A DNA stretch of 19,729 nucleotides, taken from NCBI GenBank assembly GCA_945897655.1, contig CAMDHB010000021.1, positions 1 through 19,729 on the forward strand, in the 5' to 3' direction. Below, one piece after another: positions 1 through 6,472 of this stretch. The translations under genes were made by a program, and so were the position numbers. The notes beneath the pieces were generated by a model that was given only the letters and a program-made list of their open reading frames with translations, was not told the DNA's origin and ran no database searches. This DNA is from Pseudorhodobacter antarcticus. GTDB taxonomy: Bacteria; Pseudomonadota; Alphaproteobacteria; Rhodobacterales; Rhodobacteraceae. Numbering within the stretch: the first letter of the stretch is position 1; each line of letters begins with the position of its first letter.

Positions 1-6
1 TGGGAG

Positions 7-22
7 TGTCCACATGTGGACA
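7..22. promoter_or_regulatory. perfect 16-bp palindrome, possible operator
   Basis: The sequence TGTCCACATGTGGACA reads identically on both strands, and the flanking bases (G on both sides) do not extend it. A gapless symmetric site of this size is typical of a homodimeric helix-turn-helix regulator. It lies about 210 bases before the first gene of the island. In a random window of this size about 0.3 perfect 16-bp palindromes would be expected, so chance is possible. No regulator gene is seen in the window. Confidence 0.3.
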
Positions 23-222
23 GTTTGGAAATTAACGGAATCGCAAGGGTCTGTTAACTTTCGTTCATCGAAGGTTAGGGAAAGTGTGTATGGGCCCGAT
101 CCTGGAGGTAAGAATATTGAGTTGGATTAGCGGGCAGCAAAGGACGAAAGATTGTATGCGAACTGCGGGCCCCACTAACACTGAGCTCGATCCTGTTTGG
201 ACTTTATGACACAATTGGCAAT

Positions 223-230
223 AGGAGGAA
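223..230 (+). promoter_or_regulatory. strong Shine-Dalgarno site fixing a TTG start
   Basis: AGGAGGAA sits 5 bases before the TTG codon at 234-236 (counting from the end of AGGAGG). It is near-perfectly complementary to the 16S rRNA 3' end. Only the TTG start keeps the hydrophobic signal segment of the protein; the next in-frame ATG (294) lies inside that segment. Confidence 0.75.
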
Positions 231-233
231 GAA

Positions 234-893
234 TTGCGTAGCGCGAAAATCCTGACTACCAGAAGCTTTCCACTTACGACCTTCCTTTTTGTTATGTCCA
301 CATCGGTCGCTTCGGCCTACTTTTCCTCCATCAACTTTGGCATGATGATCCGTGACGCCTTTGCCGTCGGAATTCTGGAGCCAGAAGTTCTTTCCTTCCT
401 TAGGGACTATGAAAGCGAATGGGAGAAGTCCGATTTTGATCAGAAGTCCGCGCTGCTTGGTCCTGTCGAACTCAGTCGATCCGGCGAATGGGCAGTTTGC
501 GATGACTTCAGGATGATATCCTTCAATGAGCATAGTGAAGCCTACCGAGGTGGCTCCACAGGAAGGGACTTTGTTGATGCCCCGCTTGGGTGGAATAGCA
601 TGATGGGGATTCTGATCTGGGCTCCCGTTTCTTGGGAAACGGCCTACTTCTCGGGGCGAGTTACAAGCTTCAAGGCTTCGATAGGGGTAGCTGACGATCG
701 AATCGTGTTTGAAAATGTGATTGATCCGGAGAGCGGATTTTTCACCGACGCTGCGAAACGATTTCTGGCTGAAGTCCCCGGGCGCGGATACGAAAATATT
801 CTTGAGAATGGGATCGCGTTCTCAAGCATCAAACTTGTGGGCACAACCGAGTGCCCGGACGGCTTCAGAATTTTTAACGTCGAGGGCAATTGA
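234..893 (+). CDS. secreted protein of unknown family (possible periplasmic partner/immunity protein)
   Basis: I do not recognise this 219-residue protein. The N-terminus has basic residues, then a hydrophobic stretch (about residues 12-25) ending in SVASAY, which looks like a Sec signal peptide cut after ASA near residue 28. The mature part is acidic, rich in Phe, Ser and Glu, and has two cysteines (C89 and C207) that could form a disulfide in the periplasm. No later membrane segment, repeat or catalytic motif stands out. The start is TTG, supported by AGGAGGAA just upstream. The stop TGA is followed immediately by the ATG of the next gene, so the two are almost certainly co-transcribed and translationally coupled. 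Because the downstream protein looks like a peptidase/amidase-type effector, this could be its periplasmic immunity protein or secretion partner. That role rests on context only. Codon use is AT-richer than in genes after 2070. Confidence 0.7.
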   Translation: MRSAKILTTRSFPLTTFLFVMSTSVASAYFSSINFGMMIRDAFAVGILEPEVLSFLRDYESEWEKSDFDQKSALLGPVELSRSGEWAVCDDFRMISFNEHSEAYRGGSTGRDFVDAPLGWNSMMGILIWAPVSWETAYFSGRVTSFKASIGVADDRIVFENVIDPESGFFTDAAKRFLAEVPGRGYENILENGIAFSSIKLVGTTECPDGFRIFNVEGN

Positions 894-2006
894 ATGGCTG
901 GCAATGATGAACTTTTTACAGGCAGCATCGTGGACGCGTTCACGATCAGTTTCAACGTATATAACGGTGGGCCAGGGACGCCAAGTGCAATGTCTTCGTC
1001 AAGCGGGCATGCGAATGTAACGTTCACCAACCACATTACGAATGTGGAAACGACTATTGGGGCAAATGCGAACTTTGATCTCAACGGTTTCAGCCGCAAT
1101 GGCGTTATGGACGGGTTCATTCAAGATGAAACGGGCCTATGGCCAAGGTATGGCGGCGGGGTGGTAAGTCGCTCTGTGCCGGTCACTCAAGAGCAATTCG
1201 AAGCAATCCTTGGCTCCGCGCAAGGCCTGATTGGGACACGCTATGATTATTCACTGAATGGAGTTACAACAGATGCGGCCACTTGCGCTGCGTGGGCACA
1301 ACGAGTGTATGCGGCAACTGGTCATCCCGGATCTTTTGGAGATTTATTCTCTATTGATGAAATGCAAAGGGTTCCGGGTTTCATTTGGATTTATGTCGGG
1401 ACATTGGGATCTGTTAGGGGCGATGGTCCACTGTATATACCGGTAGAGCCGATTTGGGACCATTCACCCGACACCTCTCTCTTGTCCTTGCGCTGCTTCC
1501 CCGCCCACACCCGCATCCAGACCTCCCGCACCACCTCCACCGCCATTTCCGCTTTGCGCGTCGGCGATGTGGTCCTTGCCTTTGACGCGAGGGCTGACAA
1601 GGGCCGGGGCGCGCTCGTCCCCCGTCGGGTCACACAGGCGTATCGCAACACCACCACGGACTGGATCCGCCTGCGCTGGTTTGACGGCACGGCGCGGGAG
1701 GTGATCACCACCCCCGGTCCCCATTTTCTGGATGAGTTCGAAGGGTTGCCAACCCCTCAGAAGCTGGTGCATCCCCCCGTAGGCTTCGCTTCAGCGCACC
1801 ATGAGGACGCCAGCCGGGACCCCTTTCCTCAAGACGCCACGGCAACCGGGCGCGACCGGGCAACCCCCGCAAGGGGCAGCCACAAAGGCCCGAGATCCCT
1901 CCACCCGGCTCCCAGTCCTGCCAGAAGCCGCCCTCTGGTCAACATCGGGCCGACGCCGCAGCATTTATCTTTTAATTCAGCATCTTGCCCGAAATTTCAC
2001 GCGTGA
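894..2006 (+). CDS. papain-like (NlpC/P60-type) domain fused to a Hint domain, apparently truncated
   Basis: A 370-residue protein, with GAGGG about 9 bases before its ATG, directly abutting the upstream stop. Residues about 38-145 resemble permuted papain-like/NlpC-P60 folds: a His in SGHANVTF (H39), a central V-x-V-T-x-E-Q-F-x-A segment (95-104), then a Cys in ATCAAWAQRVYAATG (C131). H39 and C131 would be the catalytic pair, but the match is by eye. Residues 201-284 look like a Hint (hedgehog/intein) domain: CFPAHTRIQ with nucleophile C201, LRVGDVVLAFD (221-231), and TTPGPHFLDEF (272-282), the TxxH-like block. Beyond about residue 285 the sequence becomes Pro/Arg/His-rich and unlike a Hint domain, and no C-terminal HN block is present, so the domain looks cut short or decayed. 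There is no obvious signal peptide. It could be a toxin/effector processed by Hint autocleavage, or a remnant. Composition changes sharply at about codon 195. Confidence 0.65.
   Translation: MAGNDELFTGSIVDAFTISFNVYNGGPGTPSAMSSSSGHANVTFTNHITNVETTIGANANFDLNGFSRNGVMDGFIQDETGLWPRYGGGVVSRSVPVTQEQFEAILGSAQGLIGTRYDYSLNGVTTDAATCAAWAQRVYAATGHPGSFGDLFSIDEMQRVPGFIWIYVGTLGSVRGDGPLYIPVEPIWDHSPDTSLLSLRCFPAHTRIQTSRTTSTAISALRVGDVVLAFDARADKGRGALVPRRVTQAYRNTTTDWIRLRWFDGTAREVITTPGPHFLDEFEGLPTPQKLVHPPVGFASAHHEDASRDPFPQDATATGRDRATPARGSHKGPRSLHPAPSPARSRPLVNIGPTPQHLSFNSASCPKFHA
1494..1745 (+). other. Hint (hedgehog/intein) domain region
   Basis: This is the stretch coding for residues 201-284 of the protein above. 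It carries a Cys as first Hint residue, the GDVVLAFD motif and TPGPHF. The spacing resembles Hint domains at the ends of large Rhodobacterales secreted proteins, where the pattern continues past HFLDEFG with a further 30-40 conserved residues. Here the similarity stops after LPTP. The lack of the C-terminal block argues for hog-like N-terminal cleavage at most, not protein splicing. Confidence 0.6.
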
Positions 2007-2008
2007 AA
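1995..2008. promoter_or_regulatory. perfect 14-bp palindrome before the GNAT operon
   Basis: TTTCACGCGTGAAA is fully symmetric, covers the stop codon of the preceding gene and lies 64 bases before the ATG at 2073. A TTTAAT element (1971-1976) close to the -10 consensus lies just upstream without a clear -35. It could be an operator for the downstream operon or a short hairpin. About one perfect 14-bp palindrome is expected by chance in a window this long, so support is weak. Confidence 0.25.
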
Positions 2009-2072
2009 CCTCCCCTCTTTCGCACGCCCCCCGCCCGGCGTAGGGTGGGGTTCCATCCAACCACGGTCCCTC

Positions 2073-2504
2073 ATGATCCACCCCGTCACCCGACCCGACC
2101 TGCCTTTCCTTCTGTCCTTCCTCCAGGCCCTCGCGTCCGAGGACAAGGGCACCATTGCCTCGACCGTCGACACCCTTGATGAGGCGCTGCGAAAGGGCCT
2201 CCTCCACGGCGTCATCCACCCCCACGGCATGGCTCTCTACTACCCCGACTACTCCACCCACCGGGGTGAGCCGGGCCTCTATATTCAGGACCTCTATGTC
2301 GCCCCCGAGGCCCGCGGCACCGGCCTTGCCCGCGCTCTTGTCGCTGCAACCTTGACCCACCAGACCTGGGGCGCGCGTTATATCACCCTTGGGGTCAGCC
2401 CGGATAACCACCAAGCCTTGCGGTTCTACCAGAAAACCGGCTTTACCCTGCGCGGGTATGAGATGATGATCCGGGACGGCGCAACCCTGCCCGACCTGCC
2501 CTGA
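2073..2504 (+). CDS. GNAT-family N-acetyltransferase
   Basis: A 143-residue protein, normal length for a single-domain GNAT enzyme, which moves the acetyl group of acetyl-CoA to an amine. Motif A is clear: beta strand YIQDLYV (70-76) followed by the acetyl-CoA pyrophosphate loop EARGTGLARAL (79-89). Motif B, SPDNHQALRFYQKTGF (109-124), has the usual Asn (N112) and Tyr (Y119). No signal peptide or membrane segment, so it is cytoplasmic. The next gene, an acetylpolyamine amidohydrolase-like deacetylase, starts 10 bases after this stop, suggesting one operon. The acceptor cannot be told from sequence; a polyamine or other amine is suggested by the neighbour. It is the first gene with the GC-rich codon use of the rest of the window. 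Confidence 0.88.
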   Translation: MIHPVTRPDLPFLLSFLQALASEDKGTIASTVDTLDEALRKGLLHGVIHPHGMALYYPDYSTHRGEPGLYIQDLYVAPEARGTGLARALVAATLTHQTWGARYITLGVSPDNHQALRFYQKTGFTLRGYEMMIRDGATLPDLP

Positions 2505-2514
2505 AAGACCCGCC

Positions 2515-3528
2515 ATGATCACGATTTTCGACGGCACCCAACGCGCCCATGACCCGCAATTCTTTCTGTCGTCAGGCACCCTGCGGCCCTGCCCGGAAAA
2601 ACCCACCCGCATTGACGCGTTGCTGGGTGGTGTCGCCAAACTGGGGCTGGAGGTGCGGGAACCCCAGGATCACGGGATGGACGCCATCGCCGCCATCCAC
2701 CCCGAACGCTACCTGACCTTTCTGCAAACCATCCATTCCCGCTGGTCCCGGATCGAGGGCGCCAGTCCCGAGGTGATCCCCAACGTCCATCCCGCCTCGC
2801 GCCATGACGGCTATCCGCTCAGCGCGGTGGGGCAGGCCGGGTTCCATCTGGCCGACACCTCTGCCCCCATCGGCCCAAACACCTGGACCGCTGCCTATGC
2901 CTCGGCCCAGACGGCCATTCATGGGGCCGAACTGCTGCTGCAGGGCCAGCAATCCTATGCCCTGTGCCGCCCGCCGGGCCACCACGCTTTCAGCGATCTG
3001 GGCGGCGGCTTTTGCTATCTGAACAACACCGCCATTGCCGCGCAGGCCCTGACCCTGCAAGGCCGCAAGGTGGCTATTCTGGACGTGGACCTGCACCACG
3101 GCAACGGCACCCAAGGCATCTTCTATGATCGCCCCGATGTGCTGACCGTGTCGATCCACGCCCATCCCGAACGCTATTACCCGTTCTTCTGGGGCTATCC
3201 CGAAGAAACCGGAGCCGAGGCCGCCGCCGGGGCCAACCTCAACCTCGCCCTTCCGCGCGGCACGGGGGATGAGGAGTTTTTGCGCCGCCTGGACGACGGC
3301 CTGCAAAGGATCAGCGATTGGGGGGCCGATACCCTGGTCCTGGCCCTTGGCCTTGACGCCTTTATTGGCGACCCCTTTGCTGGCCTCGCCGTCACGACTT
3401 ACGGTTTTGCCCGGATCGGGCGCGCGGTCAGGTCGCTGGGCCTGCCCACGCTGATCGTGCAGGAAGGCGGCTATCTTTGCCCGGAACTGGGTGACAATCT
3501 TGCGGCTGTGCTGGGCCAATGGCTCTGA
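2515..3528 (+). CDS. histone deacetylase-family acetylpolyamine amidohydrolase
   Basis: A 337-residue zinc-dependent deacetylase of the arginase/HDAC fold, close in length and motif order to Mycoplana ramosa acetylpolyamine amidohydrolase. This family removes acetyl groups from N-acetylputrescine, acetylcadaverine or acetylspermidine. Visible key residues: the His pair in CRPPGHHA (H156, H157), zinc ligands D192 and H194 in ILDVDLHHGNGTQ, zinc ligand D281 in LALGLDAF, and the catalytic Tyr of VQEGGY (Y320). The N-terminal loop region (MITIFDGTQRAHDP) also resembles the bacterial polyamine branch more than acetoin-utilisation AcuC. It is cytoplasmic. It follows the acetyltransferase by 10 bases and overlaps the downstream transporter by 10 bases, so the three are probably an operon. 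The exact acetylated substrate is inferred from the family. Confidence 0.9.
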   Translation: MITIFDGTQRAHDPQFFLSSGTLRPCPEKPTRIDALLGGVAKLGLEVREPQDHGMDAIAAIHPERYLTFLQTIHSRWSRIEGASPEVIPNVHPASRHDGYPLSAVGQAGFHLADTSAPIGPNTWTAAYASAQTAIHGAELLLQGQQSYALCRPPGHHAFSDLGGGFCYLNNTAIAAQALTLQGRKVAILDVDLHHGNGTQGIFYDRPDVLTVSIHAHPERYYPFFWGYPEETGAEAAAGANLNLALPRGTGDEEFLRRLDDGLQRISDWGADTLVLALGLDAFIGDPFAGLAVTTYGFARIGRAVRSLGLPTLIVQEGGYLCPELGDNLAAVLGQWL

Positions 3529-4400
3529 TCAAGGGGTCGCCGGCACCGCTGATCGGCGTGGGGCTGATGTTGGTGGCCATGGCTGTGCTGCCGGGCATCG
3601 ATGTCATTGCCAAATATCTGGGCCAATGGGGCGTCCCGGTGATGCAGATCGTCTGGGCCAGGCTGACCTTTGGGGCGCTGATGACGCTGCCGCTGGCGCT
3701 GCCCCATACCGGGGTGCGTGGCCTGCTGCCTGACCGGCCGTTTTACCACGGCCTGCGCGCCAGCCTGCTGATCCTAGCGACCTTCTGCTTTTTCTGGTCG
3801 CTGAAATTCCTGCCCATCGCCGACGCCCTCGCGATCTTCTTTGTACAGCCGCTGGTCGTCACCGCCCTGTCACCCCTGATCTTAGGCGAGCATGTCGGCC
3901 CCCGCCGCTGGGCAGCCGTCTGCATCGGGTTCATCGGCACGCTGATCATCATTCGGCCCGGCTTCAATGGCCTGAACCCCGGCGCTCTACTGGCATTGGG
4001 TGCGGGAACCAGCCTTGCCCTGTACTTCCTGATGACCCGCCGGATTTCCGGCCTGAACAGGGCCATCGTCACCACCTTTCACACCAACCTACTGGGGGCC
4101 GTCATCACCTCCGCCCTGGTGCCGCTCGTCTGGATCACGCCCACGGCCATGGACTGGGTGCTGTTCGTCTCACTCGCCGCGATTGCCAACATCGGGCATT
4201 ACTGCATCGTTCGCGCCTATGACCATGCCGAGGCGTCGCTCCTCGCCCCCCTCGCCTATACCGAGATGATCACATCCGTCCTGATGGGCTACATCTTCTT
4301 CGGCGACTTCCCCGATGTCTGGACCTTTGTCGGCGTCGCCATCCTGATCAGTTGCGCCATCTACATCTCGATGCGGGAACGAGGTGGGGCCAAGGCCTGA
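3519..4400 (+). CDS. EamA-family (drug/metabolite transporter superfamily) membrane transporter
   Basis: A 293-residue protein with about ten hydrophobic helices in two EamA halves. The first half includes the segments VGLMLVAMAVLPG, LLILATFCFFW and IFFVQPLVVTALSPLILGE; the conserved end-of-half Gly-Glu (GEH) is seen here. The second half ends in FVGVAILISCAIYI followed by a short basic tail. These are inner-membrane carriers that export or import small metabolites. The ATG overlaps the deacetylase stop (ATG at 3519, TGA at 3526), indicating translational coupling. An alternative ATG at 3567 would cut into the first helix, so the upstream start is preferred. Substrate unknown; the operon suggests an amine, acetylated amine or breakdown product. 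It converges with the flavoprotein gene, leaving only 7 bases between stop codons. Confidence 0.88.
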   Translation: MALIKGSPAPLIGVGLMLVAMAVLPGIDVIAKYLGQWGVPVMQIVWARLTFGALMTLPLALPHTGVRGLLPDRPFYHGLRASLLILATFCFFWSLKFLPIADALAIFFVQPLVVTALSPLILGEHVGPRRWAAVCIGFIGTLIIIRPGFNGLNPGALLALGAGTSLALYFLMTRRISGLNRAIVTTFHTNLLGAVITSALVPLVWITPTAMDWVLFVSLAAIANIGHYCIVRAYDHAEASLLAPLAYTEMITSVLMGYIFFGDFPDVWTFVGVAILISCAIYISMRERGGAKA

Positions 4401-4407
4401 ACCGGGG

Positions 4408-6471
4408 TCAGATTGCCGCAAGTTCCGCAATCTCGCGGCGGAAGGACAGCGCGTCGCCACGGTCAGGCTCGTCCAGTTCTTCGGCATAGCGCCGACCAGC
4501 ATAGGTCGCCCAGGCGATGGGGCCGGGGGCTGCGGCGTCGCCGATCAGCTTGACGGTCTGAATGCCCCCCCAATCCGCCTGCCGCGCCATGATGGCGTGA
4601 TACAGGGCATCATTGGGCGTTCGGCTGGTCACCATCAACACGGTGTCACAGGGCAAAAACGTCTCCCGCCCGGTCCAGGTGCAACCCAAGGTCACCCCGC
4701 CCGCCTCAATCGCCTCGGGCGCTTTGGAGCAGTGCAGCATCACCCCGATCTCCAGCATCCGGCGCTGGATCGTGGCCTGTTCCAGCGTGTTCTCCGTCCA
4801 TTCGGCAACCTTGGCGGCCGGGCAGACCAGATCGACCGCGCAGCCCCGCTGAACCAGCAATTCCGCCAGAACCGACCCCATATAGAAGTGGTCATCGTCA
4901 TAGATCACAACCCGTCCCCCCACGGGCCCACCCCCCGCCATCAGATCATCCGGGGTCCAGATCGGCATCGCTGGGTCTGTCGGGATCGGGGCCAGATGCA
5001 AACGCGCTACAGCATCGCGCCGCCAGGTCGCCCCGGTGGCAATGGCGACATGCTCCGCCCCCATCGCCAGGACATCCTCAACCGTCAACCGGCTGTCCAG
5101 ATAGGTCTCCACATTCGCCATCGGGGCAATCTGCCCTGTCCGATAATCCGCCACCCGCCCCCAGGCCGACAGGCCCGGCAACCCGCGCTCGGCCGTCACG
5201 CGCCCGCCCAAGCTGCGCGCAGCCTCGGCCAAGGTCACCTGATACCCCCGCTTGCCCAAGGCCAAAGCCGCCTCCAGCCCCGTCGGCCCGCCACCTACGA
5301 TCAGCACAGTGTCAGACCGCCCCTTGGCCCGCGCCCGCTCCGGATGCCAACCCTTGCGCCACTCCTCCATGAACGCCGTGTTCTGGGTGCAGCGGCTGAT
5401 GCCGTGGGTCATGTCCCCCGACACGCAGATGTTGCAGCCAATGCACTCGCGAATATCCTCGACCCGCCCCTGATCAATCTTCAGCGGCAGGAACGGATCA
5501 GCAATCGACGGCCGCGCCGCCCCGATGAAATCAAGCACCCCCGTCCGGATCTGCCGAACCATCTCATCAGGCGAGGTGAAGCGACCAACGCCCACCACAG
5601 GCTTGCTGGTCAGCGCCTTGATCCCGCGCACCAGTTCCTCTTGCGCGGCCTCTGGCTTGAACCGGCTGGTGCCTGAACACTGCTCCCACGTCCCATGCGC
5701 CAGATCCCAGATATCCGGCAAATCCCCGTGCATCTGAATGAAATCGCGCACCTCGGCGTTGGAAAAGCCCAGCTTCCCCGCCTCGTGCAGCGACAGGCGC
5801 AGCGAAATCGCCATCTCGCCCTTGGTCTCCTCCCGCGCCTCCTCGACCACCTCTCGGACAAAACGCGCCCGATTCTCCAGACTGCCGCCGTATTCATCGG
5901 TCCGCAGGTTGGTCGCCCGGCTCAGGAAATGCTGGAAAATCCCAAAGCCATGCGCGCCATACAGACACACCAGATCGAACCCCGCCTGATGACTGCGCCG
6001 CACCGCGTTGCGGAACCAACGGCGCAGGTCGCGAATATCCGCACGGTCCAACGTCCGCGCCTGCACGGGGTCTGAGGTAAAGGTCAGGATAGGCCCCCCC
6101 GACACCGCCAAGGGCACCTCACGCGAATACAGATTAGGGCCGTTGATCCCGCTGTAGGCCAGCTGTATGCCCGCCAACCCGCCATGCGATTTCATCGCTT
6201 CGGCCATGCGGGCCAAGGCGGGGATGTCGCGGTCGTCCCACAGATGCTGCTCGATAAAGGGGGTGATTTCGCTGGTGGGGTGAATTTCGGTCTGCTCGGT
6301 AAAGATCACACCCCAGCCGCCCTCGGCCTTGGTCCGCCGCATTTCGACCACGGCGGATGGGTCGCGGTAGCCGCCGCCGTTGCAATGGGGCACCTGATAA
6401 AACCGGTTGGGCGCAAGCTTCGGGCCAATCTGCAAGGGCTGGAACAAGATGTCGTAACGCGGATCGCGCAT
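4408..6471 (-). CDS. trimethylamine dehydrogenase-like flavin/4Fe-4S amine oxidoreductase
   Basis: A 687-residue old-yellow-enzyme (TIM-barrel) flavoprotein fused to an Fe-S and FAD/ADP-binding region, as in trimethylamine dehydrogenase, histamine dehydrogenase and N-methylamino-acid demethylases. The ATG at 6471 starts MRDPRYDILF, aligning with the family N-terminus and preceded by GGGAG; the frame stays open upstream, but that part is not family-like. C30 in VPHC matches the Cys that covalently binds 6-S-cysteinyl FMN. Y171 and H174 (YGAH) match the catalytic pair. C343, C346, C349 and C361 (CIGCNIC...C) match the 4Fe-4S ligands. GGGPTG (393-398) is a dinucleotide-binding loop. In the trimethylamine pocket, Tyr60 is Gln60 and Trp355 aligns with Asp353, so trimethylamine is unlikely to be the substrate. 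It lies 1 base downstream of the amidase gene, in one operon. Likely role: oxidative deamination or demethylation of another amine. Confidence 0.9.
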   Translation of the reverse strand: MRDPRYDILFQPLQIGPKLAPNRFYQVPHCNGGGYRDPSAVVEMRRTKAEGGWGVIFTEQTEIHPTSEITPFIEQHLWDDRDIPALARMAEAMKSHGGLAGIQLAYSGINGPNLYSREVPLAVSGGPILTFTSDPVQARTLDRADIRDLRRWFRNAVRRSHQAGFDLVCLYGAHGFGIFQHFLSRATNLRTDEYGGSLENRARFVREVVEEAREETKGEMAISLRLSLHEAGKLGFSNAEVRDFIQMHGDLPDIWDLAHGTWEQCSGTSRFKPEAAQEELVRGIKALTSKPVVGVGRFTSPDEMVRQIRTGVLDFIGAARPSIADPFLPLKIDQGRVEDIRECIGCNICVSGDMTHGISRCTQNTAFMEEWRKGWHPERARAKGRSDTVLIVGGGPTGLEAALALGKRGYQVTLAEAARSLGGRVTAERGLPGLSAWGRVADYRTGQIAPMANVETYLDSRLTVEDVLAMGAEHVAIATGATWRRDAVARLHLAPIPTDPAMPIWTPDDLMAGGGPVGGRVVIYDDDHFYMGSVLAELLVQRGCAVDLVCPAAKVAEWTENTLEQATIQRRMLEIGVMLHCSKAPEAIEAGGVTLGCTWTGRETFLPCDTVLMVTSRTPNDALYHAIMARQADWGGIQTVKLIGDAAAPGPIAWATYAGRRYAEELDEPDRGDALSFRREIAELAAI

Positions 6472-6472
6472 G

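Larger units (their letters stand above)
1..233. other. leading non-coding region of the AT-richer island
   Basis: I see no convincing gene here. It holds the palindrome at 7-22 and a 9-bp stem-loop at 55-77 (TAACTTTCG pairing with CGAAGGTTA, one G-T wobble, loop TTCAT). The region presumably contains the promoter of the gene starting at 234, but no clear -35/-10 pair stands out. Open frames here on the minus strand have no ribosome binding site and no recognisable protein features. Confidence 0.5.
1..1460. other. AT-richer segment, probable transferred DNA
   Basis: Hand counts of 60-base blocks give 47% G+C at 361-420, 58% at 1261-1320 and 42% at 1321-1380, against 70% at 1501-1560. Codon third positions are mixed in the first two genes but strongly G/C from about 1470 onward. 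The shift falls inside the gene at 894-2006. The left edge is outside the window. Acquisition by transfer is an inference; no integrase, insertion sequence or target-site duplication is visible. Confidence 0.6.

Noticed and set aside
1801..2043. Small plus-strand open frame after the Hint region as a separate gene
   Set aside because: No ribosome binding site, Pro/Arg-rich composition and no domain; more likely decayed or antisense-type sequence.
2572..3519. Long minus-strand open frame opposite the deacetylase gene
   Set aside because: Low-complexity Gly/Ala/Gln composition, no ribosome binding site, and the opposite strand encodes a complete HDAC-family enzyme with all active-site residues.
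4384..5676. Long plus-strand open frame of 430 codons opposite the amine dehydrogenase-like gene
   Set aside because: Its predicted product is rich in Pro, Arg, His and Gln with no domain, as expected for the antisense shadow of a GC-rich gene whose own product has clear family motifs.
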